The position numbers were made by a program, and so were the translations under genes. From the IMG/VR virus record IMGVR_UViG_3300048591_000336, positions 1-36,063 of that record: a stretch of DNA of 36,063 nucleotides. One strand, given 5' to 3'. Numbering within the stretch: position 1 is the first letter of the stretch; the number at the start of each line of letters is the position of its first letter. The stretch is from a virus. The notes beneath the pieces are model-generated. The model ran no database searches. It had not been told where the DNA came from and saw only the letters and a list, made by a program, of their open reading frames with translations. Below, in pieces: positions 15,495 through 23,713 of this stretch.

Positions 15495-16691
15495 ATGGCC
15501 ACCCGGTCGGACAGTTTTGATCGGGCCGACTCGTCCAGTTTGGGTGTGGACTGGACAGAGGACTATGGCGACTGGGCGATAGCATCAAACAATGTCCGGT
15601 GCGATTCCACGAATGATTATCAGAAGGCGCGGTGGACAGGCGCCGCGATGGACTCCAGCAATTACTATGTGGAGATGCCAGCGCGCAGCGGCGCCGCTGC
15701 AATTGGCATCGGGCCTGCGGCGAGACTGGTGGGATCGGCGACTGTCAGCTATTACGCCTACATGATTTTCGGCGGAGACTCCGCCTACCTGGTGTATATC
15801 AATGGCGGCAGCGAAACGATCCTGGACACAGGATCGGCGATCACTGCCAGCACGAATTACACCCTGCGGATCGAGGTGGACGGCAGCACGATCCGTGGCT
15901 ACCTGAACGGCTCTCTGGACTGCGAGGCAACGAACAGCGCACTGACGGCTGGTGCGCCGGGGATTGCCAGCTATGGCGGCAGCAACGCCAACACCTATGG
16001 CACGCAGTGGACGGCAGTGGACCTTGCCAGCGGGACGACCTACTACAGCACGCCAGCGGGCAGCCTGACCCCGGCGGGGGCCGCCAACAAGCGGACGAGC
16101 AAGCGACCAGCGGGCAGCCTGACCCCGACGGGGGCCGCCAACAAGCGGACGAGCAAGCGACCAGCGGGCAGCGTGGGGCTGGCGGGAACGGTGCGCAAGA
16201 GCACGGCCAGGCGGGTGGCGGGCAGCGTGGGGCTGGCGGGGGTGCTGGCGGCGGTGCGCACGGTGCTGGCGAGTGTTGGCGGCGTGCTGGCGCTGGCCGG
16301 GACAGTGGCGAAACAGACAGCCAGGACGCTGGCCGGGGCGTTGACGACGGCGGGCAACCTGGCTACGCAGTTGCTGGCCGGGGTGATTGAACAGGCGGTG
16401 GGCGGGGCGCTGACGCTGGCCGGGGTGGTGCGTAAGAGCACAGCCAAGCGGGTGGCAGGCAGTGTGGAGTTGGCCGGGGGGATTGTCCGGCAGATCGGGA
16501 AGCAGCTGGCAGGGTCGATTGGGCTGGCGGGCAGTGTTGTTCGCAACTGGTTCAGCCCTTCGGCGCCGAAGGTGGATGTGACAATCGGCGACGCTGCGCA
16601 GACGATGCTGGCGATTGGCAATGCCAGGTGGACGGCGGTGGCCGCCACAGACATGGCGCAGACAGTGTTGACGATTGGAGATGCGACATGA
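15495..16691 (+). CDS. Tail protein: LamG-like domain plus AGS-x-x-LAG repeats (398 aa)
   Basis: ATG 15495 directly follows the stop of the 27-residue frame. Residues about 1-180 form a jelly-roll, concanavalin/LamG-like domain (SDSFDRADSSSLGVDWTEDYGDW start, YYVEMPARSG, TNYTLRIEVDGSTIRGYLNG), often involved in glycan or receptor binding. Residues about 185-350 are roughly nine repeats of AG(S/A)-x-x-LAG-x-V-x-K-x-T-x-(R/K). Such repeats occur in phage tail-fibre and tail-associated proteins. The DNA of the first two repeats (from about 16062) is nearly identical at 54-bp period, suggesting recent duplication. The C-terminus has another short repeat (VTIGDAAQTMLAIGNARW and MAQTVLTIGDAT). It is probably on the tail surface. 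Confidence 0.65.
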   Translation: MATRSDSFDRADSSSLGVDWTEDYGDWAIASNNVRCDSTNDYQKARWTGAAMDSSNYYVEMPARSGAAAIGIGPAARLVGSATVSYYAYMIFGGDSAYLVYINGGSETILDTGSAITASTNYTLRIEVDGSTIRGYLNGSLDCEATNSALTAGAPGIASYGGSNANTYGTQWTAVDLASGTTYYSTPAGSLTPAGAANKRTSKRPAGSLTPTGAANKRTSKRPAGSVGLAGTVRKSTARRVAGSVGLAGVLAAVRTVLASVGGVLALAGTVAKQTARTLAGALTTAGNLATQLLAGVIEQAVGGALTLAGVVRKSTAKRVAGSVELAGGIVRQIGKQLAGSIGLAGSVVRNWFSPSAPKVDVTIGDAAQTMLAIGNARWTAVAATDMAQTVLTIGDAT

Positions 16692-16978
16692 ACCAGTACA
16701 GCATGGGCGACCTGGTGCGCTGCTCGGCGAGTTTTGCGACGAGTGCAGGCACGCCGATGGATCCGTCGGCGGTGCTTTTTCAGGTGAGAGACGCTGCCGG
16801 GATAGCCACGACGTACACGTACGGGACAGATGCGCAGCTGGTGCGCAGCGCAACGGGCAACTATTACGTCGATGTGAATGCTAACCGGGTGGGGACGTGG
16901 CACTACCGTTTCTATAGTACGGGGACAGGGCAGGCCGCAGACGAAGGGTCGTTCCGAGTGAAAGATAGCTGGTTCTGA
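16688..16978 (+). CDS. Small beta-sandwich tail-associated protein (96 aa)
   Basis: ATG 16688 overlaps the previous stop (ATGA). The protein looks like a single Ig-like domain (GDLVRCSASFATSAGTPMDPSAVLF, YYVDVNANRVGTWHYRFYSTGTGQA, GSFRVKDSWF). Small proteins of this form sit among tail fibre and baseplate genes in many phages. The exact role is unknown. Confidence 0.6.
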   Translation: MNQYSMGDLVRCSASFATSAGTPMDPSAVLFQVRDAAGIATTYTYGTDAQLVRSATGNYYVDVNANRVGTWHYRFYSTGTGQAADEGSFRVKDSWF

Positions 16979-17003
16979 AGTTCAGCGTAGTGAGGAGAGA
17001 GAC

Positions 17004-17615
17004 ATGAAAAGCAATGTCGTATTGGGCGGTGCGTTGACTGCTCGGAAGATCGGCGGAGAACGAGCGCCGCTTAGCTGGCGAGTGCGCAACGGGTTGCGCA
17101 TTGGGTACTGGTGGGGCTGGCTGGCGCACGTGGTGGGCGGGCTGTACAGCCGGCTGTTTGGGGCGCCGGTGCTGCTGGGCAAACTCTCGGCGGTGCTGGT
17201 GCGGGCGGATGGCAGCACGCTGAACTATGGCGTGCTGGGCTGGCGGGTGGTGACGACGGCCTACGTTACCCTGCTGGTGGATGAGCTACAGGGGAGCCAG
17301 GCGGCGCACAGCACATTTGCTTATCACGATTCGGGTACGGGCACCGGGAGCGAAGCGGCTGGAGACACCGGGCTGGGCACGAAAGTGGAGACGGGGCGCG
17401 CCACCGGCACGCAGACGGAAGGGGCAGCCGCCAACATTTACCGCAGCGTGGGGACGATCTCCTATACGGCGACACGGGCGATTACGGAGCAGGGTCTATT
17501 CTCTGCATCGTCTGGCGGGACGCTGATGGATCGGTCGGTGTTCACGGCGATCAACGTGGTGGACGGGGATTCGATCCAGTTTACCTATGAGATGACAGCG
17601 ACGGCGGGCGGGTAA
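17004..17615 (+). CDS. Tail-associated structural protein (203 aa)
   Basis: ATG 17004 follows GAGGAGAGAG. Residues about 25-60 are hydrophobic and basic (WRVRNGLRIGYWWGWLAHVVGGLYSRLFG), and the rest is Gly/Thr-rich beta structure. The segment from YHDSGTGTGSEAAGDTGLGT through RATGTQTEGAAANIYRSVGTISYTATRAITEQGLFSA to VVDGDSIQFTYEMTATAGG matches a pattern common to phage tail-fibre-adjacent proteins of unknown function. It sits between small tail genes and the large tail protein. Confidence 0.6.
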   Translation: MKSNVVLGGALTARKIGGERAPLSWRVRNGLRIGYWWGWLAHVVGGLYSRLFGAPVLLGKLSAVLVRADGSTLNYGVLGWRVVTTAYVTLLVDELQGSQAAHSTFAYHDSGTGTGSEAAGDTGLGTKVETGRATGTQTEGAAANIYRSVGTISYTATRAITEQGLFSASSGGTLMDRSVFTAINVVDGDSIQFTYEMTATAGG

Positions 17616-17631
17616 GCCGGGGAGGGGAGAC

Positions 17632-20028
17632 ATGAGAGGGCATATTCAGTTGGGGGCGACAGCGGCGACGCTGCGCCCCTATTTGTTGAACGACCCGCGC
17701 AACTACCGGGCGATGACGGCGAACCCGATGGCAGCCAGAGTGAGCACGGGCAGCCAGTATGGGGATTTGCAGGCGTGGTCTACGTTCCTGATGGCGGACT
17801 GGCAGGCAGGCGTGGGCAAGACACAGGCGGAAGCGGGTGGTTTTCTGTTCGCCGAGGCGGAGACACGGGTGCCGCAACAGGTGATCCTGCCGGCGGCGCT
17901 GGGGTGCGCACCGATGAAGTTTGCCAGTTTGGTTGTTGGCGCCGGATTTGGCGACGAGACGCCCGCGTATATGCCAGCGGAAGCAACAGCATACACCGTG
18001 CAGGCGGTGGGCGGCACGGGCAATCCGACACGCATCAGCATTGAGATAACAATTTTCGGCACCATAAGCGAAGCCCCGGCCGAGAGACCGGAGATCGAGG
18101 GGGTAGCCGTGTACGGATACATTGCCACAGGTGTAGAGGTGACGGCGGCGCTCTATAGCGACAGCGCCGGGCAGCCGGGCAGCAGCCTGCGGACGGGTAC
18201 GCTGACGCCGACGGCGGCGCAGAACTACCGGCCTGGCTACCAGTGGTATTATATCCCGCTCTCGACCACCTATAACGCAGATATCAACGGCGACGTGACC
18301 TGCCATTGGGTGATTTATCCAACAAGCAATGGCAACGAGATCACGCTGGTGGAGGGCGACAGCTATGGCGACAATAGCTTTACCTATGACGGCAGCACGT
18401 GGAACGCCAACACGGGGCAGTGCCCGTTTTTCTGTTGGTCAAAGCCGTTTGCTGGCTATCCAGGCGCCGATATGTATGATCTGACCGGCGCCCGTGGGTT
18501 TTTTATCGACGGCGACAGCATCGGCACGGTGGGGTATTTGCGCCAAGGCAGCACGGGCAACCTGACCGCCACGCCGCGGGCGTTGACCTACAACGCCAGC
18601 AGCAACCAATGGGAGCCAGTAACGGTAACTGGGATGTCCTCGACATGGAGCGGTCTGGCGCCTGACGAGGTAGGGCCGCCGGTGCTGTTCGATGGCGTGG
18701 TGTACATTCCACAAGGGGCGAACTATTCGACGTGGACACTGAGCAGTGACACGGGTGGCAACTCTACCAATGATGCCCACTTTTTTTGCTCCTGGGCGGG
18801 GTACTTGTGGCGAGCATACAACAATCAGTTGTGGTACTCGACGGATGGGACGACGTGGACGGCGATCACCAACGACGTGGGGCCGAGCGACTACCGCATC
18901 CGGGGGATGGCGGGCTTTGGGCAATATTTGTATGTGGCGACAGATGAGGCGCTGTACTATGTGGCGCCGGGTGATGTGGCAGTGGGGCTGTTCCCGTGGA
19001 GCACGATCGACGAGGGCAACGGGGTGGGCATGGTGGTGCACCAGGGTGCGCTCTATATCCCAGTGGCTGGGCGCATTTTGCGCTACAGCGAAGATGGCAG
19101 CCTGCAGGATGTGTGGGTGAGCCGCGACAACGACCTGAACAACCGGCGGCTGGGCAAAATTGCGGCGTTGGCGGGGCTTTCCTCGTGGCTGGTGGCGGGG
19201 GTGAATGGCACGACAAGCAGCGACCCGGCCAGTGTGTGGGCCTTTACGCAGCAGGGGTGGCACCACCTGGCGACGCTGCCGCCGGACTTTGGGATCCGTT
19301 CGATGTACTACGACCGGGTGCGCAGCCGGTTGTGGGTATCCTCGGACGAGTGGGCGATCTTCTCTATCTATGCGCCAGACTGGGCGATCAATCCGTACAA
19401 CGACAGTAGCGCCAGTTTCATGCCCCACGGGTGGCTGGAGACGGGTCGCATTTACTCCGGTCTGCGCGAGCTACAAAAGGATTGGGAGAGTGTACGCTTG
19501 TTTGGAGAGTTCACGCCGGGCGATACCGATGTGGTGGTCTACTACCGGGATGCAGAGACGGAGGAGTGGACGAGCCTGGGCACGGCGACGGCGGATGCCG
19601 AGGAGCTGCGATGGAGCGACTACGCCACGCGGCCAAACGGCAGTTGGTTGAAGCTCGGCCTGCTGTTGCGCACGGACACGCCGGCGAGCACGCCGAAGAT
19701 CGAGGCAGTGGCGACGAAGCTGCTACCGATGGTGACGGATCGGCGCGCGTGGAATCTGGCGATCATTATCCACGACGACCAGGAGATGGTTGACGGGGCC
19801 GTGAATGTGTACACGGCGGACGAGATGATCGCTCACCTGCGGGGACTGGTGGAACAGGTTCCGCCTTTTATTTTCGAGGATGTGACGGGGACGCAGTACG
19901 AGGTGAAGGCGACGGGCAGCGCGGAGAATATCCTGCAATATGAATGGCTGGACGCCAGCCAGGAGGTGCGCCTGATGTGGGCCTTCGAGGTGGCGGTCGA
20001 GCAGGTGACGCCGGGGGCGTATAACTGA
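17632..20028 (+). CDS. Large tail protein with beta-propeller-like core (798 aa)
   Basis: ATG 17632 follows GGGGAGGGGAG. The N-terminal ~290 residues are mixed, with a beta jelly-roll-like part (YPTSNGNEITLVEGDSYGDNSFTYDGSTW). Residues about 290-620 contain successive four-strand units with W/Y-rich turns (QLWYSTDGTTWTAI, GQYLYVATDEALYYV, GALYIPVAGRILRYSEDG, SRLWVSSDEWAIFSIYAPDW), typical of a beta-propeller. The C-terminal ~180 residues form a further beta domain. In short-tailed phages beta-propeller proteins build the tail nozzle or bind receptors, so a nozzle or receptor-binding role is inferred. The next gene overlaps it by TGATG. Confidence 0.65.
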   Translation: MRGHIQLGATAATLRPYLLNDPRNYRAMTANPMAARVSTGSQYGDLQAWSTFLMADWQAGVGKTQAEAGGFLFAEAETRVPQQVILPAALGCAPMKFASLVVGAGFGDETPAYMPAEATAYTVQAVGGTGNPTRISIEITIFGTISEAPAERPEIEGVAVYGYIATGVEVTAALYSDSAGQPGSSLRTGTLTPTAAQNYRPGYQWYYIPLSTTYNADINGDVTCHWVIYPTSNGNEITLVEGDSYGDNSFTYDGSTWNANTGQCPFFCWSKPFAGYPGADMYDLTGARGFFIDGDSIGTVGYLRQGSTGNLTATPRALTYNASSNQWEPVTVTGMSSTWSGLAPDEVGPPVLFDGVVYIPQGANYSTWTLSSDTGGNSTNDAHFFCSWAGYLWRAYNNQLWYSTDGTTWTAITNDVGPSDYRIRGMAGFGQYLYVATDEALYYVAPGDVAVGLFPWSTIDEGNGVGMVVHQGALYIPVAGRILRYSEDGSLQDVWVSRDNDLNNRRLGKIAALAGLSSWLVAGVNGTTSSDPASVWAFTQQGWHHLATLPPDFGIRSMYYDRVRSRLWVSSDEWAIFSIYAPDWAINPYNDSSASFMPHGWLETGRIYSGLRELQKDWESVRLFGEFTPGDTDVVVYYRDAETEEWTSLGTATADAEELRWSDYATRPNGSWLKLGLLLRTDTPASTPKIEAVATKLLPMVTDRRAWNLAIIIHDDQEMVDGAVNVYTADEMIAHLRGLVEQVPPFIFEDVTGTQYEVKATGSAENILQYEWLDASQEVRLMWAFEVAVEQVTPGAYN

Positions 20029-20603
20029 TGGCAAAAGAGGCGCCCAATCTCTTCAAGCGGATCGACAAGAGCAAAACGATCCGGGGGCTGGGCAGGAAGC
20101 GGAAGGAGTTCGAGCCGAAGTTTGGGCTGCGCGCCAAGCGGGTGGTTGATCTGCGGGATGCGTTGGAGGTGCGGCTGCTGCGGACGTTCGACGGCGATGA
20201 GAAGCTGGTGAAGCGAATCATTGCGCTGATGGAGCGGTACCCGGCGGGGTCGATCCCGGAGTTTATCTGTTACACCTGGCTGGAGAAGGAGCGGATCAAG
20301 TTCACCTATCAGGCGATGCTGTTTGGCGGACGGCGGCAGAGCGGCGGGCTGCTGCCTGACTTTGTGGTGGATGTGGGCGGCGGGCTGAGCGTGGCCTGGC
20401 AGGTGCAAGGCGAGTATTGGCACAGCCTGGCGCGCAAGGGGAGCTACGACCGGTCGGTGAGCCTGCGACTGCAGGGGGCGTATTTCCGGGGGCGGCGCAT
20501 CTGGAAGGTGGCGGAGTTATGGGAGGCTGACCTGCTAGATAAATACCAGCGGGAGACGGTGCTGCGGCTGGCACTGCAGGGAATTTCTGTAAGGCAGGCG
20601 TAG
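20028..20603 (+). CDS. PD-(D/E)XK-like nuclease-fold protein (191 aa)
   Basis: ATG 20028 shares a base with the previous TGA. The N-terminal ~45 residues are basic. Residues about 65-180 match the Vsr/DUF559-like endonuclease pattern: helix (PEFICYTWLEKERIKF), LLPDFVV (catalytic-type Asp), WQVQGEYWHS (Gln at the usual Glu position, then Gly and His), YDRSVSLRLQG and IWKVAELWEADLL. The Glu to Gln change could alter or abolish catalysis, although similar phage proteins carry QGEYWH. It is the last gene of the tail operon. It could act in DNA processing or on host DNA. Confidence 0.6.
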   Translation: MAKEAPNLFKRIDKSKTIRGLGRKRKEFEPKFGLRAKRVVDLRDALEVRLLRTFDGDEKLVKRIIALMERYPAGSIPEFICYTWLEKERIKFTYQAMLFGGRRQSGGLLPDFVVDVGGGLSVAWQVQGEYWHSLARKGSYDRSVSLRLQGAYFRGRRIWKVAELWEADLLDKYQRETVLRLALQGISVRQA

Positions 20604-20656
20604 CGAAGGATTTACCCCTCAGATTACGATTGTATTGATGGTGGGATTCCCCCGAC

Positions 20657-21277
20657 CTACCCACCGTAAGGTGCGGACTCCTCAATATCATCTAGTGCAT
20701 CTATCGCTTGCTTGAGTTGTCGTTTCAGTTCTGTGTATTCCTCTTCTGTGATCGTGCCAGGGCTGTCGTAGTCTGCAATCAAGGCTCGATTGACCTTCTC
20801 ATATAGGGCAAGCATGGTGAGTATTCTTTGATGGAACGCATCATGCAGAAGTGGGGGGGCTAGTCTCCTTATACCTATAGAAACACTATCCAAGTGGTTG
20901 AGTGAATCAGCCAATTCTGTAGTCAGCTTATTGTATTGTTCGGGCGCCATCTCCCCTGCATCGCTAATTGTAACCAGTGACAAATTGATCTCATCAACGG
21001 CGGTCTCAAATTCTGACATTAACTGTTGTATTTGGTGCTCGTATCCTTGCTCGGAGAGCGGCGCTGTCATTGTCTCGACAGCCTCAGGTGCGGGGATGAC
21101 CATCCAATCTAGCGTAACGAGTGTTGGCTCTGGTGTTCTCATGAACGACAAAACATTGCGTTGAAAGTATTCCGCATCGTGCTTATTGATCAGATAGCTT
21201 GCACGTAGTGCCAATATGATGATGAATGTGAGCAGCGAAGCACGGGTTAGGCGGCCGGTAAGTAATCGCCAAATCAT
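20657..21277 (-). CDS. Membrane-anchored accessory (moron-like) protein (206 aa)
   Basis: The start at 21277 is set by GAGGAGAG spaced about 4 bases upstream, and an in-frame start at 21340 is less likely. Residues about 10-30 are one hydrophobic segment after a basic N-terminus (RASLLTFIIILALRASYL), an uncleaved anchor or signal. The rest is an acidic four-helix-like domain (IQQLMSEFETAVDEINLSL, TTELADSLNHL, TEEEYTELKRQLKQAIDALDDIEE). The gene is opposite to its neighbours and visibly poorer in GC, as expected for an accessory gene expressed from the prophage. Superinfection exclusion or lysogenic conversion is possible but unproven. It reads convergently toward the tail operon; the 53-base gap shows no clear terminator. 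Confidence 0.65.
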   Translation of the reverse strand: MIWRLLTGRLTRASLLTFIIILALRASYLINKHDAEYFQRNVLSFMRTPEPTLVTLDWMVIPAPEAVETMTAPLSEQGYEHQIQQLMSEFETAVDEINLSLVTISDAGEMAPEQYNKLTTELADSLNHLDSVSIGIRRLAPPLLHDAFHQRILTMLALYEKVNRALIADYDSPGTITEEEYTELKRQLKQAIDALDDIEESAPYGG

Positions 21278-21312
21278 AATGCTCTCCTCATAAGGGTCGT
21301 GTTGATTGCCTA

Positions 21313-21341
21313 TTGCAATGATAACACAATTCATGTACAAT
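21313..21341 (+). promoter_or_regulatory. Sigma70-type promoter for the Xis-like gene (TTGCAA-17-TACAAT)
   Basis: TTGCAA at 21313-21318, a 17-base spacer and TACAAT at 21336-21341, ending 42 bases before the start codon at 21384. It is unlike the TAGCAG family of the late region and may be read by host polymerase in the prophage. On the opposite strand TTGTAC-17-TGCAAT overlaps it and could serve the divergent gene. Confidence 0.6.
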
Positions 21342-21383
21342 ACTCACGGCGGTATCACTATTCACGCAATGGAGACATGTATT

Positions 21384-21596
21384 ATGACCGAGGTCACCGC
21401 AGCTCAAGCCGCTGCTATCATTGGAAGATCAGCGATGACTGTTCATCGAAAAGTCGAGGATGGTGTATTAAGCGCTCGTCAGGAGGGAACTGGCGAACGT
21501 AAATTCACCTTTATCGATTTGTCTGATCTCCGAGAGTTTGCGGCCAAGTATGGCTACCGATTCAACGAAGATGTAGCCAAGCAATTTGAGGAGTGA
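21384..21596 (+). CDS. Excisionase / MerR-type small DNA-binding protein (70 aa)
   Basis: ATG 21384 is 9 bases after GGAGA (an in-frame ATG at 21369 overlaps that site). The sequence TAAQAAAIIGRSAMTVHRKVEDGVLSARQ is the winged helix-turn-helix of the excisionase family, followed by a wing (GERKFTFIDLSDLREFAAKYG). It is small, as expected for Xis/Cox, and lies 90 bases from attP and close to the convergent integrase. It probably directs integrase toward excision and may repress lysogeny promoters, since no separate repressor was found. Confidence 0.7.
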   Translation: MTEVTAAQAAAIIGRSAMTVHRKVEDGVLSARQEGTGERKFTFIDLSDLREFAAKYGYRFNEDVAKQFEE

Positions 21597-21602
21597 CCTG
21601 TA

Positions 21603-21644
21603 GCGGCCGAACTGCCCACTCAGAAAGATGATCAGTTCGGCCGC
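21603..21644. terminator. 12-bp perfect inverted repeat after the Xis-like gene
   Basis: GCGGCCGAACTG (21603-21614) and its exact reverse complement (21633-21644) surround an 18-base spacer. No T tract follows, so it is either a weak terminator or a protein-binding site (Xis or integrase) near attP. Confidence 0.5.
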
Positions 21645-21680
21645 CTGCGGTAGTGCACCTTACCAAGAGAAGCTCGGCAA

Positions 21681-21730
<50 letters not shown>

Positions 21731-21747
21731 TTAGGGACTAACCTAAG

Positions 21748-21802
21748 GCCGGGCCTTGATACCCAGACACATAATCTGGTTATCTAGCGACCCGGCTTTT
21801 TT
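21748..21802 (+). terminator. Long two-part hairpin plus TTTTTT, between attP and int
   Basis: The outer stem GCCGGGCC / GACCCGGC (21748-21755 with 21789-21796) encloses an inner hairpin of 9 of 10 pairs (21758-21767 with 21775-21784), followed by six T (21797-21802). The T run covers the end of the convergent integrase gene. It would stop rightward transcription from the Xis-like gene before it enters int on the opposite strand. Confidence 0.7.
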
Positions 21803-22694
21803 ATTTCCCTACACCCTTCATCTTCGCCGTGTATTCATCCACCAGTCCTTCGGTCAGCCAGTTGGCGTAGTGTTTCGCCGTGGTGCTGATCTGACTGTGT
21901 CCCAGCACTTTCTGCACCAGGGACATGTCGCCGCCTTTGTTGAGGAGGTACATGGCCAAGCCGTGCCGGAACGAATGGGGGTTGAGCGGGCGCAGGTTGG
22001 CGCGGATGCAGCGGCGCCGGATCATCTGGTAAATACCCTTCTCTTGGATGGCAGCAAGGCGGGGATGCCTGGCGCCATCGGCGGCCAGGAACAACTGCGA
22101 CAGTGCGGACTCCGGGCGGCAGAACAGGTAGGCCACAAGTGCCCGTTCGACGGCGGGGAGGAGTGGCACCAGGCGAACGCCGGTTTTCCCATCGACCCGC
22201 AGCAGATGCTCGGCAATGCGATAGTCATTCGCAGCCAAGCGGGTGCACTCACCTAACCGAACACCACATAAAAACAGTGTGGTAATGATGAGTCTATCAC
22301 GATTGTCGATCCATGTGAAGCTCGAAATCGATTCGAGCAGGCGCAAATATTCATCTAGTTCGGTGCGGCGGGGTTCTTTGGGGGGGACGGCTGGGGGCTT
22401 CATGCCGGACATGGGACTGATCGGGATGTGCTGACGCTCCACCAGCCAGGCGAAAAAGCCACGCAGGGCGCGGTAGTGCCCTGCGACGGTGGCGGGCTGA
22501 TTGCCACTGGCACGGCTGGCAGCCAGGTACTGTTCGATGATCTCCCGGCTGAGCCAGTTGCCATTGTGCAGGCGATTGGCGGCGAGCCAGTGCAGGAAGC
22601 GGCGCACCTGCTCATCGTACCAGCGGATGGTGCGAGGACTGCGATCCACAGAGAGGGATTGCAGGAACAGCGTAAGAAGTTCGTAGACAGACAT
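21801..22694 (-). CDS. int: Tyrosine recombinase / phage integrase (297 aa)
   Basis: The start at 22694 is preceded by GGAGG. The N-terminal SAM-like core-binding domain spans about residues 3-95 and the catalytic domain about 105-290. The expected catalytic set is present: Arg146 (GVRLGE), Lys170 (DGKTG), His240 and Arg243 (HSFRH), His266 (GHSQ) and Tyr276 (KHYANW). The length and the compact N-terminus resemble XerC/D-type enzymes without an arm-binding domain. It reads toward the tRNA-His 3' half at 21686-21729, which it presumably recombines with the host gene. The gene ends on a shared T run with the + strand terminator. Confidence 0.93.
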   Translation of the reverse strand: MSVYELLTLFLQSLSVDRSPRTIRWYDEQVRRFLHWLAANRLHNGNWLSREIIEQYLAASRASGNQPATVAGHYRALRGFFAWLVERQHIPISPMSGMKPPAVPPKEPRRTELDEYLRLLESISSFTWIDNRDRLIITTLFLCGVRLGECTRLAANDYRIAEHLLRVDGKTGVRLVPLLPAVERALVAYLFCRPESALSQLFLAADGARHPRLAAIQEKGIYQMIRRRCIRANLRPLNPHSFRHGLAMYLLNKGGDMSLVQKVLGHSQISTTAKHYANWLTEGLVDEYTAKMKGVGK

Positions 22695-22836
22695 AGGGCC
22701 TCCGGTGGTTTGCTGCCAGGCAGAGGGACGGTGCTCCGCCGGACAGCACGAACAGAACCCCGTTGGGGGATGGCAGTTGCACCGGGCCGGGGCCTGTCAT
22801 CTCCCAGTTTAGCAGATTTTACGTGAGAGCTATCCT

Positions 22837-23259
22837 ATGCAGGAGTGGTTGCGGGCATTACATATACCCGGGTACGTGCGAGAAGACCTGCTGAAGTGCA
22901 GATTCTGTGAGTGTGGCGCCCCGCCTGTGGCGATAGGCGTTTTTGAGACGAGAGCAGCCAGGAATGCGATGTGGCTGTGCGCAATGCATCGCACGGAGGT
23001 TGATCGCGGTGTGACGGTGTACGAGATCGGATGCGTTGGTGCGTGCGGAGATGAAATGAATCACGATGCGTTGTTCTATGCGTTGGTGCGTGCGGAGTTG
23101 AAGCGCCTGGCGAACGGGAACGGGCCGCCAGATCCAGAGCGCTGGGACAGGCAGCGGGCACGCCATCTGCCGCTAGCGTGGCAGGTCAGCGAACTTACCG
23201 GAAAGTCCTGGGACGAGATGGTCCAGGAAGTGACATTTGTAAAAGGGGAACGGCAATGA
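22837..23259 (+). CDS. Zinc-cluster protein of unknown function (140 aa), first early gene
   Basis: ATG 22837 begins the early operon, divergent from int across a 142-base gap. CRFCECGAP (about residues 21-29) and WLCAMH (about 47-52) supply Cys and His ligands for a small zinc site. The C-terminal half is helical and basic, with a possible helix-turn-helix-like SELTGKSWDEMVQEV. The ribosome site is weak (GTGAGAG). Its stop overlaps the next start (ATGA). It may be an early regulator. Confidence 0.6.
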   Translation: MQEWLRALHIPGYVREDLLKCRFCECGAPPVAIGVFETRAARNAMWLCAMHRTEVDRGVTVYEIGCVGACGDEMNHDALFYALVRAELKRLANGNGPPDPERWDRQRARHLPLAWQVSELTGKSWDEMVQEVTFVKGERQ

Positions 23260-23546
23260 AACTAATGACCAGCCCGCCGGCGACGACGCTGCCAGGCGGG
23301 AGCAAGGCGGGGGTAGCGATGCGCATTTTGCAGGCGGACGAACTGAGCGACGAGCAGGCGCAGATCGCTACATCGATGCTGGCGCTGAGCCACGGCGCGC
23401 AGGCAAGCACCTCCACGTGGGTGGCGACGCAGATGTTCGACTGCACGCCAGAGGAGTGGTGCGAGTGCCTGGCGGCGCTGACGGATGCGGGGTTGATCGC
23501 AACGGATTGGTTGAATCCTGAGCGGGTAAATGTGGTGTGGCTATGA
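23256..23546 (+). CDS. Small winged-helix-like protein (96 aa)
   Basis: ATG 23256 overlaps the previous stop (ATGA), with AAAAGGGGA upstream. Residues about 30-90 read as helices followed by a wing (DEQAQIATSMLALSHG, STWVATQMFDCTPEEWCECL, AALTDAGLIATDWLNPERVNVVWL), the pattern of small winged-helix regulators or replication adaptors. It ends with an ATGA overlap to the next gene. The function is not recognised. Confidence 0.6.
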   Translation: MKLMTSPPATTLPGGSKAGVAMRILQADELSDEQAQIATSMLALSHGAQASTSTWVATQMFDCTPEEWCECLAALTDAGLIATDWLNPERVNVVWL

Positions 23547-23710
23547 GGCGGGCGATGTTGGTGGCCGTGCTGTGGATGTTGCTGGCCGGGCCCGTGTGGG
23601 CTGAGCCTGAGCCTGAGCCAATCGTGCCGGGCTTCGGCCCATGCCACTCCGATATGCCGTATTTTTGTTTTCCGCACCAGGTGTTTCTGCCAGAGGTGCG
23701 GGGAGAGTAG
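23543..23710 (+). CDS. Small secreted peptide (55 aa)
   Basis: ATG 23543 overlaps the previous stop (ATGA). A clear signal peptide is present: basic MRR, a hydrophobic core (AMLVAVLWMLLAG) and a VWA cleavage site near residue 20. The mature peptide starts EPEPEP, contains two Cys (CHSDMPYFC) and is about 35 residues. A secreted product inside an early replication operon is unusual. It might act at the envelope, for example in exclusion of other phages. Confidence 0.55.
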   Translation: MRRAMLVAVLWMLLAGPVWAEPEPEPIVPGFGPCHSDMPYFCFPHQVFLPEVRGE

Positions 23711-23713
23711 GCG

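Noticed and set aside
22810-22838. Sixth TAGCAG-type promoter before 22837
   Set aside because: TAGCAG with a 17-base spacer is present, but the -10 would be TCCTAT overlapping the start codon, there is no GGGG upstream and no following hairpin.
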